The translations under genes and the position numbers were made by a program. A stretch of DNA of 59,130 nucleotides from Epsilonproteobacteria bacterium (ex Lamellibrachia satsuma) (GTDB lineage: Bacteria > Campylobacterota > Campylobacteria > Campylobacterales > Sulfurovaceae): NCBI GenBank assembly GCA_003934925.1, contig JQIX01000061.1:1-59130 (forward strand), in the 5' to 3' direction. Within the stretch, counting starts at the first letter, position 1. Each line of letters opens with the position of its first letter. A model generated the notes under the pieces. It had not been told where the DNA came from. It saw nothing but the letters and a program-made list of their open reading frames with translations, and searched no databases. Of the stretch, positions 7,040-15,593 are shown one piece after another.

Positions 7040-9517
7040 ATGGAGAGTATATTGGATAGTGTTAAAGCCCAAATAGAAGAATTACTTTATAACAATGCAG
7101 CAGATTTTGAAATAGCAAAAGTCCTTAAAAAAGATATTAAAACATATTTTGACACACTCGAAGAGACCTTCGCCAATTCCGGAGGAAAAGATTTTCTGGT
7201 TAAGCATACCAAGAAGATAGATACCCTGCTTAAAATGGTCTATAGAGTTGCACATAGAGAAATGTTCGGAAACTATGCACCGATGAAGAACTCTCTTCCC
7301 TTGGCACTGGTTGCACTTGGATCGTATGGACGGGAGCAGCTGTGTGTATACTCCGACATTGACCTTATGCTGGTCTATAAAGATATCCCCGGATACAATA
7401 TCAAAGAGATGATCGAAAAGATACTCTACCTTTTATGGGATACCGGTTTAAAACTTGGACACCGCGTTCATACAGTTGAAGAACTTTATGATGTTTCCAA
7501 AACAGATATTACTATCAAAACGGCACTTATTGAATCACGTTTTATAGAGGGTTCTCACTTTATCTGGACCGAAACACAGAATGCCCTCGGAAAAATACGT
7601 CATGATGACCCAAAAACGTTCATCCAGAAAAAACTTGAAGAGCTGGAACAAAAACACCAAAAATTTCCACTTACAATGGAACCGAACCTCAAAGAAGGTG
7701 TCGGCGGTTTTCGTGATGCAAACCTTGTCTTCTGGATAGGAAAAGTCCTGTATAATGCAGACAGTATCAAAAACCTTCCTGCAGATATTGTGGATGAGAA
7801 AGAATATCGTTCTTTCCGTATTGCCCTGGAATTTCTTTTTCGTGTACGCTCGGCATTGCATCTGACAACCCATAAAAAGGAAGATAAACTCCGTCTTGAC
7901 CTTATACCCGGTATTGCCAGACTTCTTGGATATGAAGATAGTCAGCAGGGACATATGAAGTTTGCCAGGAAAGTAACAGAATCTCTTAAGATCATTAGAC
8001 TTTACAGCTGTATCTGGCTGGACAAACTTACCCGTGATTACATCACGGTGGATCCTAAAAAAAATTTTGTTTACCCTGAAGCAAAAGATTTCAACGGATT
8101 ATTAAAGCAGCTTTGTACACGTGCCGACAGGCCATTCTATGCCCATCCGACCTTTCTTCAAAAACTCATTACTGTTGACAGATCAGATCGTCCCGGTAAA
8201 ACACTTTATCAAACGATCGCTGCCATTTTTCACCAACCTTACAGTTACAGTATTCTAAGTACCCTCTCTTATGCAAAACTTTTAAAGTATGTGATCTCCC
8301 CCATCCGTAAAGTCGTTGACCTCCCCCAATTTGATGGATATCACCAGTATGCAGTAGATATACATTCCCTCCGTTGCGTCTATCATTTGGAACATATAGA
8401 TGAGCCCTTCCTGCAGGAGTTGTTCGATGCTTTGAATGATGATGAAAAAGCTATGCTGAAACTTGTTACTTTCCTGCATGATGCGGGAAAAGGACGCAAA
8501 CGCGACCACCATGCTGTAGGTGCATCACTCTTTAAAGTCTTTGCAGGGAAACTTCAGATAGATAAAACACTCATCAAACAGGGGGAAACATTGATCCTCT
8601 ACCATACTTTGATGAGTAATATTGCACAACGTGAAGATCTGTACAATGAGAAGGTCATCTTCTCCTTTGCTTCACATTTTAAAACAAAAAAACTTCTTGA
8701 TATGATCTATATTCTTACTTATGCTGATATGCATGGAGTCAGTAAAGATACCTATAATTCTTTTAATGCACGATTACTAAGAACACTTTATAAACAATCT
8801 TTGGAGGTCTTGGACCGTACTGTGATGCTGGATGAAGCTTCCAAGCGCATAAGAAAAGAGCAGGCACTAAAAAGACATCCTTTGTTCAATGGGCTTACAC
8901 GCATACAACAGAAAAAGATCTTACAGATCCCTTCAAATCTTCTTTTCCTGCGATACCAGCCGGAACGTATTCTGGCAATTTCAAAAAGAGCTTTTGATAC
9001 AAAAACATACGAATATGAGATCAGCAATAAAGAATATCTAACTATTGAGATCATCAGAGCAGGATCATTCAATCTTGGCTATTTACTAAACAAACTTGCC
9101 AATCTCGAAGTTGTCAATATGGATATTTGCAAGCTTTTCAATGATCTTAAATATTTCAAGATCGATTTCGCACAAAAGATCTCACCAGAAGAATTGGGTT
9201 TTCTAGAAGCCTATATTCATGATTCATTCACAAATAAACAGGAAGCCATTCCATATAAGCCGGTTATCAAAAAAGGAGAGATCGATATTGACTGTGACCA
9301 TTCGAAGACCTATGCTATTATGCACCTGAAAAGTAGGAATCAGAAAGGTCTGTTGGCATATGTAATCGGTCTATTTGACAATATTGGTATCGACATAGCT
9401 ACAGCCAAGATCCACACATTGAAAAACAGTGTCAGAGACATGTTCCTCATTGAAAAGAATGGAAACTTTTGTCATAATACTGACAAAATAATAGATAAAC
9501 TGACTGGGGAGAACTAA
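7040..9517 (+). CDS. glnD: GlnD-like protein-PII uridylyltransferase
   Basis: A bifunctional nitrogen sensor that uridylylates and deuridylylates PII. In order: nucleotidyltransferase motif ALGSYGREQ...YSDIDLML (about residues 93-115), helical linker, HD phosphohydrolase with FLHDAGKGRKRDHHAVG (about 483-500), and two C-terminal ACT-like modules, the first diverged (KEYLTIEIIRAGSFN) and the second clearer (YAIMHLKSRNQKGLL). At about 825 residues it is near family size. The start is uncertain: ATG 7040 is used, but TTG 7052 has GGAG six bases upstream and may be the true one; TTG 7016 is unlikely. It runs into glmS with one base between. Confidence 0.85.
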   Translation: MESILDSVKAQIEELLYNNAADFEIAKVLKKDIKTYFDTLEETFANSGGKDFLVKHTKKIDTLLKMVYRVAHREMFGNYAPMKNSLPLALVALGSYGREQLCVYSDIDLMLVYKDIPGYNIKEMIEKILYLLWDTGLKLGHRVHTVEELYDVSKTDITIKTALIESRFIEGSHFIWTETQNALGKIRHDDPKTFIQKKLEELEQKHQKFPLTMEPNLKEGVGGFRDANLVFWIGKVLYNADSIKNLPADIVDEKEYRSFRIALEFLFRVRSALHLTTHKKEDKLRLDLIPGIARLLGYEDSQQGHMKFARKVTESLKIIRLYSCIWLDKLTRDYITVDPKKNFVYPEAKDFNGLLKQLCTRADRPFYAHPTFLQKLITVDRSDRPGKTLYQTIAAIFHQPYSYSILSTLSYAKLLKYVISPIRKVVDLPQFDGYHQYAVDIHSLRCVYHLEHIDEPFLQELFDALNDDEKAMLKLVTFLHDAGKGRKRDHHAVGASLFKVFAGKLQIDKTLIKQGETLILYHTLMSNIAQREDLYNEKVIFSFASHFKTKKLLDMIYILTYADMHGVSKDTYNSFNARLLRTLYKQSLEVLDRTVMLDEASKRIRKEQALKRHPLFNGLTRIQQKKILQIPSNLLFLRYQPERILAISKRAFDTKTYEYEISNKEYLTIEIIRAGSFNLGYLLNKLANLEVVNMDICKLFNDLKYFKIDFAQKISPEELGFLEAYIHDSFTNKQEAIPYKPVIKKGEIDIDCDHSKTYAIMHLKSRNQKGLLAYVIGLFDNIGIDIATAKIHTLKNSVRDMFLIEKNGNFCHNTDKIIDKLTGEN

Positions 9518-9518
9518 A

Positions 9519-11327
9519 ATGTGCGGAATAGTTGGCTATATAGGGCCAAAAGAAAAGAAAGAAATACTTTTGGATGGACTACAGGAGCTTGAATACCGCG
9601 GATATGACTCTGCCGGTATTGCTATTATCGAGGGAAAGAAACTGCATAATTTCAAAGCTATCGGTAAATTGAAAAATTTACGTGAGAAGACCAAGAATTA
9701 TACTTCCGAAGGATTTGGTATCTCCATTGGGCATACACGATGGGCCACACATGGCAAACCTACGGAACTTAATGCCCACCCGCACTTAGGTGCATATTCT
9801 TATGTTGTGCATAACGGTATTATTGAGAATTATCAGGAACTCAAAGAGGAACTGCAGGCTGAAGGAGTGAACTTCCTGAGTCAAACAGATACAGAAACCA
9901 TTGTTCATCTTTTTGAAAAGTATCACAACAGATCAAATGATGCTTTTCCTGCTTTTAAAGAAACTATTGAAAGACTTGAAGGTGCCTATGGCATACTGCT
10001 TATCACTGAGGCAGCACCGGATATGATATTTTTTGCCAAGAATGGTTCTCCTATGCTGATAGGCTTCGATAATGAAGATGTCTATTTTGCTTCTTCAGAT
10101 ACGCCTCTTATCGGAAAAGCAAAAGAAGTTTATTATCTGGAAGACGGGGAATACGGATATGTCAAAGATGGCCAGGTACATCTATTTAACAAAAATGAAG
10201 AAATAGGTTTTACCAAGCAGACACTAACAGCAGACAAAGCTCTCGCACAGAAGGATGGGTATCGTTTCTTTATGGAAAAAGAAATATATGAACAGAGCCG
10301 TGTCATGGGTGAAACTATGATGGGGCGTGTGCTTGACGACGGTATTGCTCTTGATGAACTGGATAAAGATTTTTTTGAAGACATCAATGCCATCAAAATC
10401 TGTGCCTGCGGAACAAGCTACCACTCTGCTCTCACCTCAGCCTACCTTTTTGAGCGTATTGCAAAAATAAGGTGTGACATCGAGATCGCTTCAGAGTTCA
10501 GATACAAAGAGCCTTTGCTTACAGGTGATACTCTCTTTATCACCATCTCCCAAAGCGGAGAAACGGCAGATACACTTGAAGCGCTTAAAATGGCAAAACG
10601 GGCCGGACTGAAAAGCCTAAGCATCTGCAATGTAGATAACTCTTCCATCGTACGGGAAAGTGATGCAGCCATCCTTACAAGAGCAGGTATTGAGAAAGGT
10701 GTAGCAAGTACCAAAGCATTTGCTACACAAACCATGGTGCTTTGGATGCTTGCGCTCTATGTAGGGCAGGAAAGAAACAGTATTTCCAGTGATATCCTCA
10801 GACAAGAGATCGATGCGATGCTTCATACCCCTAAAGCTTTAATTGTAACCGATAAACTACATGCCAAACTGCATAGGCTTTCCAAGCGTTATCTGCACGG
10901 CCACGGCTTTTTCTTCATCGGAAGGGATATCTTCTTTCCTCTGGCACTTGAAGGTGCACTCAAACTTAAAGAGATCTCCTACCTCCATGCAGAAGGCTAT
11001 CCGGCGGGCGAAATGAAGCACGGGCCAATCGCTTTGGCAGACAGTGAACTCTTTACCATTGCACTGATGCCAAAAACCATGCATTATGACAAGATCAAGT
11101 CCAATGTTGAAGAACTCTCCGCAAGAGATGCCACTATCTGTGCCATCTCACCGGAACCGTTCGACCTAGCCGATGACTTTGTACAAACCCAATACAGCTC
11201 TCACCCTATGGTGGAGTTCTTTGAGATGATGGTAGTGACACAGTTGCTTGCGCTGGAAATTTCTATTAGACTCGGAAATGATGTGGATATGCCAAGAAAT
11301 TTAGCTAAGAGTGTTACGGTTGAATAA
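9519..11327 (+). CDS. glmS: Glutamine-fructose-6-phosphate aminotransferase (isomerizing)
   Basis: Makes glucosamine-6-phosphate from fructose-6-phosphate and glutamine, the first step to UDP-GlcNAc for peptidoglycan and LPS. Met-Cys-Gly-Ile-Val places the N-terminal nucleophile Cys2, followed by the class II amidotransferase motifs GHTRWATHGKP and HNGIIENY. Two SIS domains follow (ACGTSYHSALT, ITISQSGETADTLEAL, STKAFATQ), and the end PRNLAKSVTVE is canonical. Length 602 is typical. It is one base downstream of glnD, linking nitrogen sensing to glutamine use in one transcript. No glmS ribozyme is seen. Confidence 0.97.
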   Translation: MCGIVGYIGPKEKKEILLDGLQELEYRGYDSAGIAIIEGKKLHNFKAIGKLKNLREKTKNYTSEGFGISIGHTRWATHGKPTELNAHPHLGAYSYVVHNGIIENYQELKEELQAEGVNFLSQTDTETIVHLFEKYHNRSNDAFPAFKETIERLEGAYGILLITEAAPDMIFFAKNGSPMLIGFDNEDVYFASSDTPLIGKAKEVYYLEDGEYGYVKDGQVHLFNKNEEIGFTKQTLTADKALAQKDGYRFFMEKEIYEQSRVMGETMMGRVLDDGIALDELDKDFFEDINAIKICACGTSYHSALTSAYLFERIAKIRCDIEIASEFRYKEPLLTGDTLFITISQSGETADTLEALKMAKRAGLKSLSICNVDNSSIVRESDAAILTRAGIEKGVASTKAFATQTMVLWMLALYVGQERNSISSDILRQEIDAMLHTPKALIVTDKLHAKLHRLSKRYLHGHGFFFIGRDIFFPLALEGALKLKEISYLHAEGYPAGEMKHGPIALADSELFTIALMPKTMHYDKIKSNVEELSARDATICAISPEPFDLADDFVQTQYSSHPMVEFFEMMVVTQLLALEISIRLGNDVDMPRNLAKSVTVE

Positions 11328-11342
11328 TATATTATATTAACT

Positions 11343-11372
11343 GTAGGGTGTTGTGAGGACATATCGCCCTAC
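11343..11372. terminator. Hairpin between convergent glmS and the thiamine-operon kinase
   Basis: GTAGGGTG and CGCCCTAC pair across a 14-base loop (one G-U pair) between two convergent genes, overlapping the stop codon of the minus-strand gene. It could serve both directions, and it resembles the GTAGGGGCA hairpins at 19355 and 37855. Confidence 0.55.
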
Positions 11373-12073
11373 CTATTATTTTCCACAAACCACTCTTCAC
11401 ATAATGCATTGTAGATAACCTGATATGCTTCCAACTTTTCCAAACTATAACCTTCATCTTGAAAGTAAGCATCTAAAAACATTTTTTGCTGTTCATTCTC
11501 TAAGTTAAACTCCACACAGACAGAAGCCAAATCAAAATATCTGTCATTGATTCCTGCATATTCCCAATCTATAAGTTTCAAGTCATTGGCAAAAAGGATA
11601 TTACGTAAATTAAGGTCATTATGGCAGAAAACATAGTCAGAAGGATATTTTTTGACAGTTTCAAATGCTCTGAGAATTTTATCTGTTTTTAACCCTATCA
11701 ATGATTTAAGATCTATGGGCTCTATATCTACATGAATTGAATGCAGCCTCTGCAATACTTTTGCAAGATCGCCAATATCACTTTCTTCCAGTCTCTCTTT
11801 ATGTTCACCTTCCAAAAACCTGCTTATCATTAAATCATTTGCTTCATCCAAAAGTAACGGCTCAGCCGTTATACCCCTGTCGTATGCCAAAGCCTGCACC
11901 CTAAACTCGAGCTTTCTGTCTATATCCATTCGTTTAAACTTTCGTATGATATAGTTTGCTTTATCTGTACTGAGAAGATAGTTTTCATTACAATAGCCCT
12001 GATCTTCCAAAAGTGTACAGGAGTGTAACTCCTGATCTCTAAAAAGTGCATAGTTCTTAAGCGTTTCTATCAT
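11369..12073 (-). CDS. APH/choline-kinase-fold small-molecule kinase, probable thiamine kinase
   Basis: The 234-residue protein has the aminoglycoside-phosphotransferase/choline-kinase fold: YIIRKFK for the ATP lysine, the catalytic CHNDLNLRNILF and the metal-binding LIDWEYAG. Substrate cannot be read from these motifs (choline, ethanolamine, thiamine and others share them). Context argues for thiamine: it is the last gene of a TPP-riboswitch-led operon, and its ATG overlaps the thiQ stop (ATGA), so its translation is coupled to a thiamine transporter. A ThiK-like role, trapping imported thiamine as thiamine monophosphate, is my inference. Confidence 0.7.
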   Translation of the reverse strand: MIETLKNYALFRDQELHSCTLLEDQGYCNENYLLSTDKANYIIRKFKRMDIDRKLEFRVQALAYDRGITAEPLLLDEANDLMISRFLEGEHKERLEESDIGDLAKVLQRLHSIHVDIEPIDLKSLIGLKTDKILRAFETVKKYPSDYVFCHNDLNLRNILFANDLKLIDWEYAGINDRYFDLASVCVEFNLENEQQKMFLDAYFQDEGYSLEKLEAYQVIYNALCEEWFVENNR

Positions 12074-12711
12074 TGTTCTACCAGTTGATGCTCTTTCATG
12101 AGGTATATCTTGTCGGCAATTCGTTCACAGTCCTGCAGTTCATGTGTAACCATAATAGTATGCAGATTATTCTCTTTGGTGATCTTTTGCACCAGGTCCA
12201 GCATCTCCATCCTTGTTTTTGCATCCAGGCCGGTAAAAGGCTCATCCAGCAGAAGTATAGGCTCCCGTCTCAGCAGGACACGTGCCAGTGCAACACGCTG
12301 CTGCTGACCCCCGGAGAGTGAGGAGGCCAAAGTATGTTCATATCTTTCCAAACCTACTTCTTTAAGTATCTTATGTACTTTTAGAATATCTTTTTGGCTA
12401 CTTTTGAGTGTTCTGCTCACTCCCAGAAGGATGTTCTTCTGTACAGAAAGATGTTCAAAAAGATTGTGCTGCTGAAAGAGTATGCTCACCGGCCTTTTTT
12501 CTGCACTTAGAGCGGTAAGCTCTCTTTCATCCAGTTTGATACTTCCGTCTGAAGCGGTAAGAAAACCTGCAATGAGATCGAGCAATGTAGATTTCCCGCT
12601 TCCGCTTTCACCAAGTATCGCTACGATCTCTTTCGGCTTTACTGAAAGTGCATAGGTATAGACATCATCAATGCTTTTATATCGGTATTTCAGATCAGTT
12701 ATTTTCAGCAA
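12070..12711 (-). CDS. thiQ: Thiamine ABC transporter ATP-binding protein
   Basis: The ATPase driving ThiP. Walker A GESGSGKST, Q-loop FQQHNLF, signature LSGGQQQRVALARVLL, Walker B ILLLDEPFTGLD and switch His in VTHEL are all present. I choose TTG 12711, which has AGGAG five bases upstream; it overlaps the end of thiP by 17 bases. An upstream GTG at 12750 would add 13 unlikely residues. The resulting 213-residue protein is the usual ThiQ size. It is separated from thiB by thiP and overlaps the kinase, so all four genes are translationally linked. Confidence 0.88.
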   Translation of the reverse strand: MLKITDLKYRYKSIDDVYTYALSVKPKEIVAILGESGSGKSTLLDLIAGFLTASDGSIKLDERELTALSAEKRPVSILFQQHNLFEHLSVQKNILLGVSRTLKSSQKDILKVHKILKEVGLERYEHTLASSLSGGQQQRVALARVLLRREPILLLDEPFTGLDAKTRMEMLDLVQKITKENNLHTIMVTHELQDCERIADKIYLMKEHQLVEQ

Positions 12712-14326
12712 GACGACTCCTAAACAGTTTTGGCAACAGGATAAATACACTCAGTATAATCACCAGCAGTATGAGTGCAACACCTGCTGCATCATCAGTA
12801 CGGTAAGATCCCATAAGCTGATACAGATACCACGGCAGCGTTGAGAAATCTTCACTTCCAAAGAGTGCAATGATACCTAAATCTCCCAACGAAAAACAAA
12901 ACGATAGAGCCAATACATACCCCAATGATGATCTCAGATAGGGAAACTCGCAATAAACCCAGCGCTGCAATGTAGTCAGTCCTAAAGAAAAAGCCAATTT
13001 GTCATACCGCTGTGCCGTTTTCTGCATCACAGGGCCAAGTACGGAGAGTGCAAACGGAAGTGACATAAGTACATTTGCCGTTAGAAGTGCCAATACAGAC
13101 CAAATGTTCATCGGCATTTCAAACTTTTGTGACATGAGGAAAAAACCCAGCCCCATGACCAGTGCAGGGATCGCCAAATAGAGATTCCCCGAAAATGAGA
13201 TGAGCAGATTGAAAAATCTGGAAAACATACTGTTTCCAAGACGATACTCCAAAGTGAAATTACGTTTGGCATCACTCAAAAACAATGCAATAATCACTGT
13301 AAACAGACTTGAAACTACAGCCACTATACCACTGGTTATGGAGGAACGTATAAAAAGAGGATCTTTAAAAAAATGTCCAAAATCGGCATCCAGACCATCC
13401 ACAACTATCACTACCAAAGGCAGAATAAAAAAGAATGCAAAAAGCAAAATTACAGTTGTCTGGATGTAATGGAGATGCTTAGGTTCTCTCCAGGGAAGCA
13501 CTGTATCATCTGTCTTTAGGTTACCCAATCCAGTTCTAAAATTGGAAGAGAAAATTACAAGTACTGTAGAAATAGCAAGTTGAACCAGTGCCAGTTTTAA
13601 TGCCAGTGCAATATCAAAATCCAACCTTACTGCTTCATAAATAGCTACTTCCAGGGTATTATAGGCGGGAGAACCACCCAGAATCAGTACGATAGCGAAA
13701 GAGGTGAAACACAAAAGAAAAATGGTCGAACCGATGCTTAGTAATGTCGGTTTCAATGCTGGAAGTTCCACATAGATGAATCTTTGGAATGTACTTAAAT
13801 TCAGACTTTTTGCAAGCTTGTACTTTTCATTGGGAATGCTCTCGAAAGCATGGAGCAGTGAACGGGATGCAAACGAAGCATTCAGGTATGTATGCGCCAG
13901 CAGGATCCCAAACAGGCCGTAAAGGTAGGAACCAAAAGAGTAGTCAAACAGTGTCAAACCAATTTGATTGATCCATCCATTACGTCCAAATATGCCTATG
14001 AGCCCGAATGCAACAATAAGTGTTGGCAGAACAAGAGAAGAGGAGAAAAGTGCGACTAGCACAGAACGTCCCTTGAAACCTGGCTGATGCGCAAGGCTCC
14101 ATGCAAGCAATGTTCCTACACCTAAAGAGAGGACAGTCGATAAAAAAGCTTGATAAAGTGTAAATTTAAGCAGTCCATAAATTCTGCTGTCTATGGGAGG
14201 AGTCGTCCGGGAATCCTGTGCAGTATAGAGGGTAAAGAAGAGTAAAAAGGCAAACACCAATAATCCCAGAGCGATAAAAACACCAGGTAGCACCGAACCT
14301 TTAACTCTTGCTAATCCACTAAACAT
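12695..14326 (-). CDS. thiP: Thiamine ABC transporter permease
   Basis: The inner-membrane channel of the ThiBPQ importer. The 543-residue protein is the fused two-domain permease typical of ThiP/FbpB types, with two sets of about six helices and two EAA-type cytoplasmic loops (around ELPALKPTLLSIGS and EFPYLRSSLGYVLALS) that contact the ATPase. Starts three bases after the thiB stop. Iron (FbpB) and thiamine permeases look alike; the assignment relies on the ThiB neighbour and the riboswitch. Confidence 0.85.
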   Translation of the reverse strand: MFSGLARVKGSVLPGVFIALGLLVFAFLLFFTLYTAQDSRTTPPIDSRIYGLLKFTLYQAFLSTVLSLGVGTLLAWSLAHQPGFKGRSVLVALFSSSLVLPTLIVAFGLIGIFGRNGWINQIGLTLFDYSFGSYLYGLFGILLAHTYLNASFASRSLLHAFESIPNEKYKLAKSLNLSTFQRFIYVELPALKPTLLSIGSTIFLLCFTSFAIVLILGGSPAYNTLEVAIYEAVRLDFDIALALKLALVQLAISTVLVIFSSNFRTGLGNLKTDDTVLPWREPKHLHYIQTTVILLFAFFFILPLVVIVVDGLDADFGHFFKDPLFIRSSITSGIVAVVSSLFTVIIALFLSDAKRNFTLEYRLGNSMFSRFFNLLISFSGNLYLAIPALVMGLGFFLMSQKFEMPMNIWSVLALLTANVLMSLPFALSVLGPVMQKTAQRYDKLAFSLGLTTLQRWVYCEFPYLRSSLGYVLALSFCFSLGDLGIIALFGSEDFSTLPWYLYQLMGSYRTDDAAGVALILLVIILSVFILLPKLFRSRLAENN

Positions 14327-14329
14327 ACA

Positions 14330-15316
14330 TTACTTCTGTATAGCATTGAGCCATTCATTGATAATAGCTTTTCTTTCTGCCTCCACCTTTTCCCCATCCA
14401 TTAAGATCATCTTTTTTGGTCTATGTAAGGCTCCAAATGCTTTAGGCAAAGAGGTCTTAGCTACTGGATAGGCCCAGTTAGTCGTGGGAATAATACTAGC
14501 AAAGGCTGGACTCTGCATAAAAGCTAAAAATTTTTTAGCCAGTATCAGATGTGTGGAGGACTTTAGTGCAGCTGCTACTTCTATCTGACCATAATGCCCT
14601 TTTTTAAACGCTGCTGCTTTGATATTAGTTTTATGCTCTTCCATGATATGGTATGCAGGAGAAGTTGTATAGCTCAGCACCATATCTGCCTCACCTTTAA
14701 GAAAAAGACCATATGCCTCTGACCAGCCTTTGGTAATCGTAAGGATATGTGGTGCCAAACGCTTCCAATACTCCCCTGCTTTGTCACCATACACAGATTT
14801 CACCCAAAGGAGTAACCCTAATCCTGCTGTAGAAGAACGAGGATCTTGGATAACAATTTTAAAATCTTTTGGCATCGAGGCTAAAGCCTCAAAAGAGTCT
14901 GGTACATTTTTAAGTTTATCTGTATCATAGACAAATGCAAAAAAACTGTAATCAAATGGCACAAACGTATCATCTTGATATACTACTGGCAACTCCAATG
15001 AAGAAGTATTTAAGTCATAAGGTGCGAATAATCCTGTTTTTTTGGCTGCTTGTGCAATGCTGGTATCTAGTCCCAACAAAATATCTGCTTTGGTCTTTTT
15101 GCCCTCCAATTGTATCTTACGCAGTGCCCCGATAGAGCTGGATACACCTATAAACTTCAATGTACAGTTGTTCTCTTGTCCAAATGCTTTTGCTATCTTG
15201 GGTGCGGGTCCCCATGAAGCAGCAAAAGCATCATAGGTGTAGATAGTAAGTATGGGTTTTTCATTACTGCATATAACTAGTGTAAGAAGTAAAAGTACAT
15301 ATATTATTTTAATCAT
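14330..15316 (-). CDS. thiB: Thiamine-binding periplasmic protein
   Basis: The solute-binding component of the importer. A short hydrophobic N-terminus (about residues 3-16) is followed by LTIYTYDAFAASWGPAPKI, close to the ThiB start (TVYTYDSF), and by ADILLGLD, FVPFDYSFFAFVYD and LVKSVYGDKAG-like segments of the ThiB/extracellular-binding family 1 fold. A Cys at position 16 could be a lipoprotein site, though Ile before it makes a poor lipobox. The length of 328 is normal. It follows the YkoF-like gene by six bases. Confidence 0.88.
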   Translation of the reverse strand: MIKIIYVLLLLTLVICSNEKPILTIYTYDAFAASWGPAPKIAKAFGQENNCTLKFIGVSSSIGALRKIQLEGKKTKADILLGLDTSIAQAAKKTGLFAPYDLNTSSLELPVVYQDDTFVPFDYSFFAFVYDTDKLKNVPDSFEALASMPKDFKIVIQDPRSSTAGLGLLLWVKSVYGDKAGEYWKRLAPHILTITKGWSEAYGLFLKGEADMVLSYTTSPAYHIMEEHKTNIKAAAFKKGHYGQIEVAAALKSSTHLILAKKFLAFMQSPAFASIIPTTNWAYPVAKTSLPKAFGALHRPKKMILMDGEKVEAERKAIINEWLNAIQK

Positions 15317-15322
15317 AGAAGA

Positions 15323-15583
15323 TTATACCCCATAAATACCTTGTCTGTTATTACCAACAAACTTTATTACAAAAATAGAATCGGGTATCTCTGTAAAGAC
15401 CGAGAACATCTCTTTTTCCAAAAGAGCCATGATCTTCCTATAGTCACCGTGTACCTGAGTGCTGAGTTCATTACGTACCACTTTAACACTTGACTCTTTT
15501 TCAAGTGCAACTATAAATGCCAAAATAGGTGCTTCAAAATCTTTTTGAAGCGGATACATACTGATATCTACAGAGATCTCCAT
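15323..15583 (-). CDS. Small YkoF-like thiamine/HMP-binding protein
   Basis: An 86-residue single-domain protein. ISVDISMYPLQKDFEAPI, then ELSTQVHGDYRKIMALLEKEMF, matches the YkoF/MTH1187-type thiamine-binding fold as I recall it (SLYPL near the start and a ST-x-GD motif in the middle). B. subtilis YkoF has two such repeats and binds thiamine and HMP; this is a half-size, single-repeat form. It lies between the outer-membrane receptor and thiB with spacers of 10 and 6 bases. It has no signal peptide, so it would act in the cytoplasm, perhaps as a thiamine carrier or buffer (inference). Confidence 0.7.
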   Translation of the reverse strand: MEISVDISMYPLQKDFEAPILAFIVALEKESSVKVVRNELSTQVHGDYRKIMALLEKEMFSVFTEIPDSIFVIKFVGNNRQGIYGV

Positions 15584-15593
15584 CTATGCTATC

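Noticed and set aside
7016-7040. TTG 7016 as glnD start
   Set aside because: It overlaps both candidate promoters and has no ribosome site.
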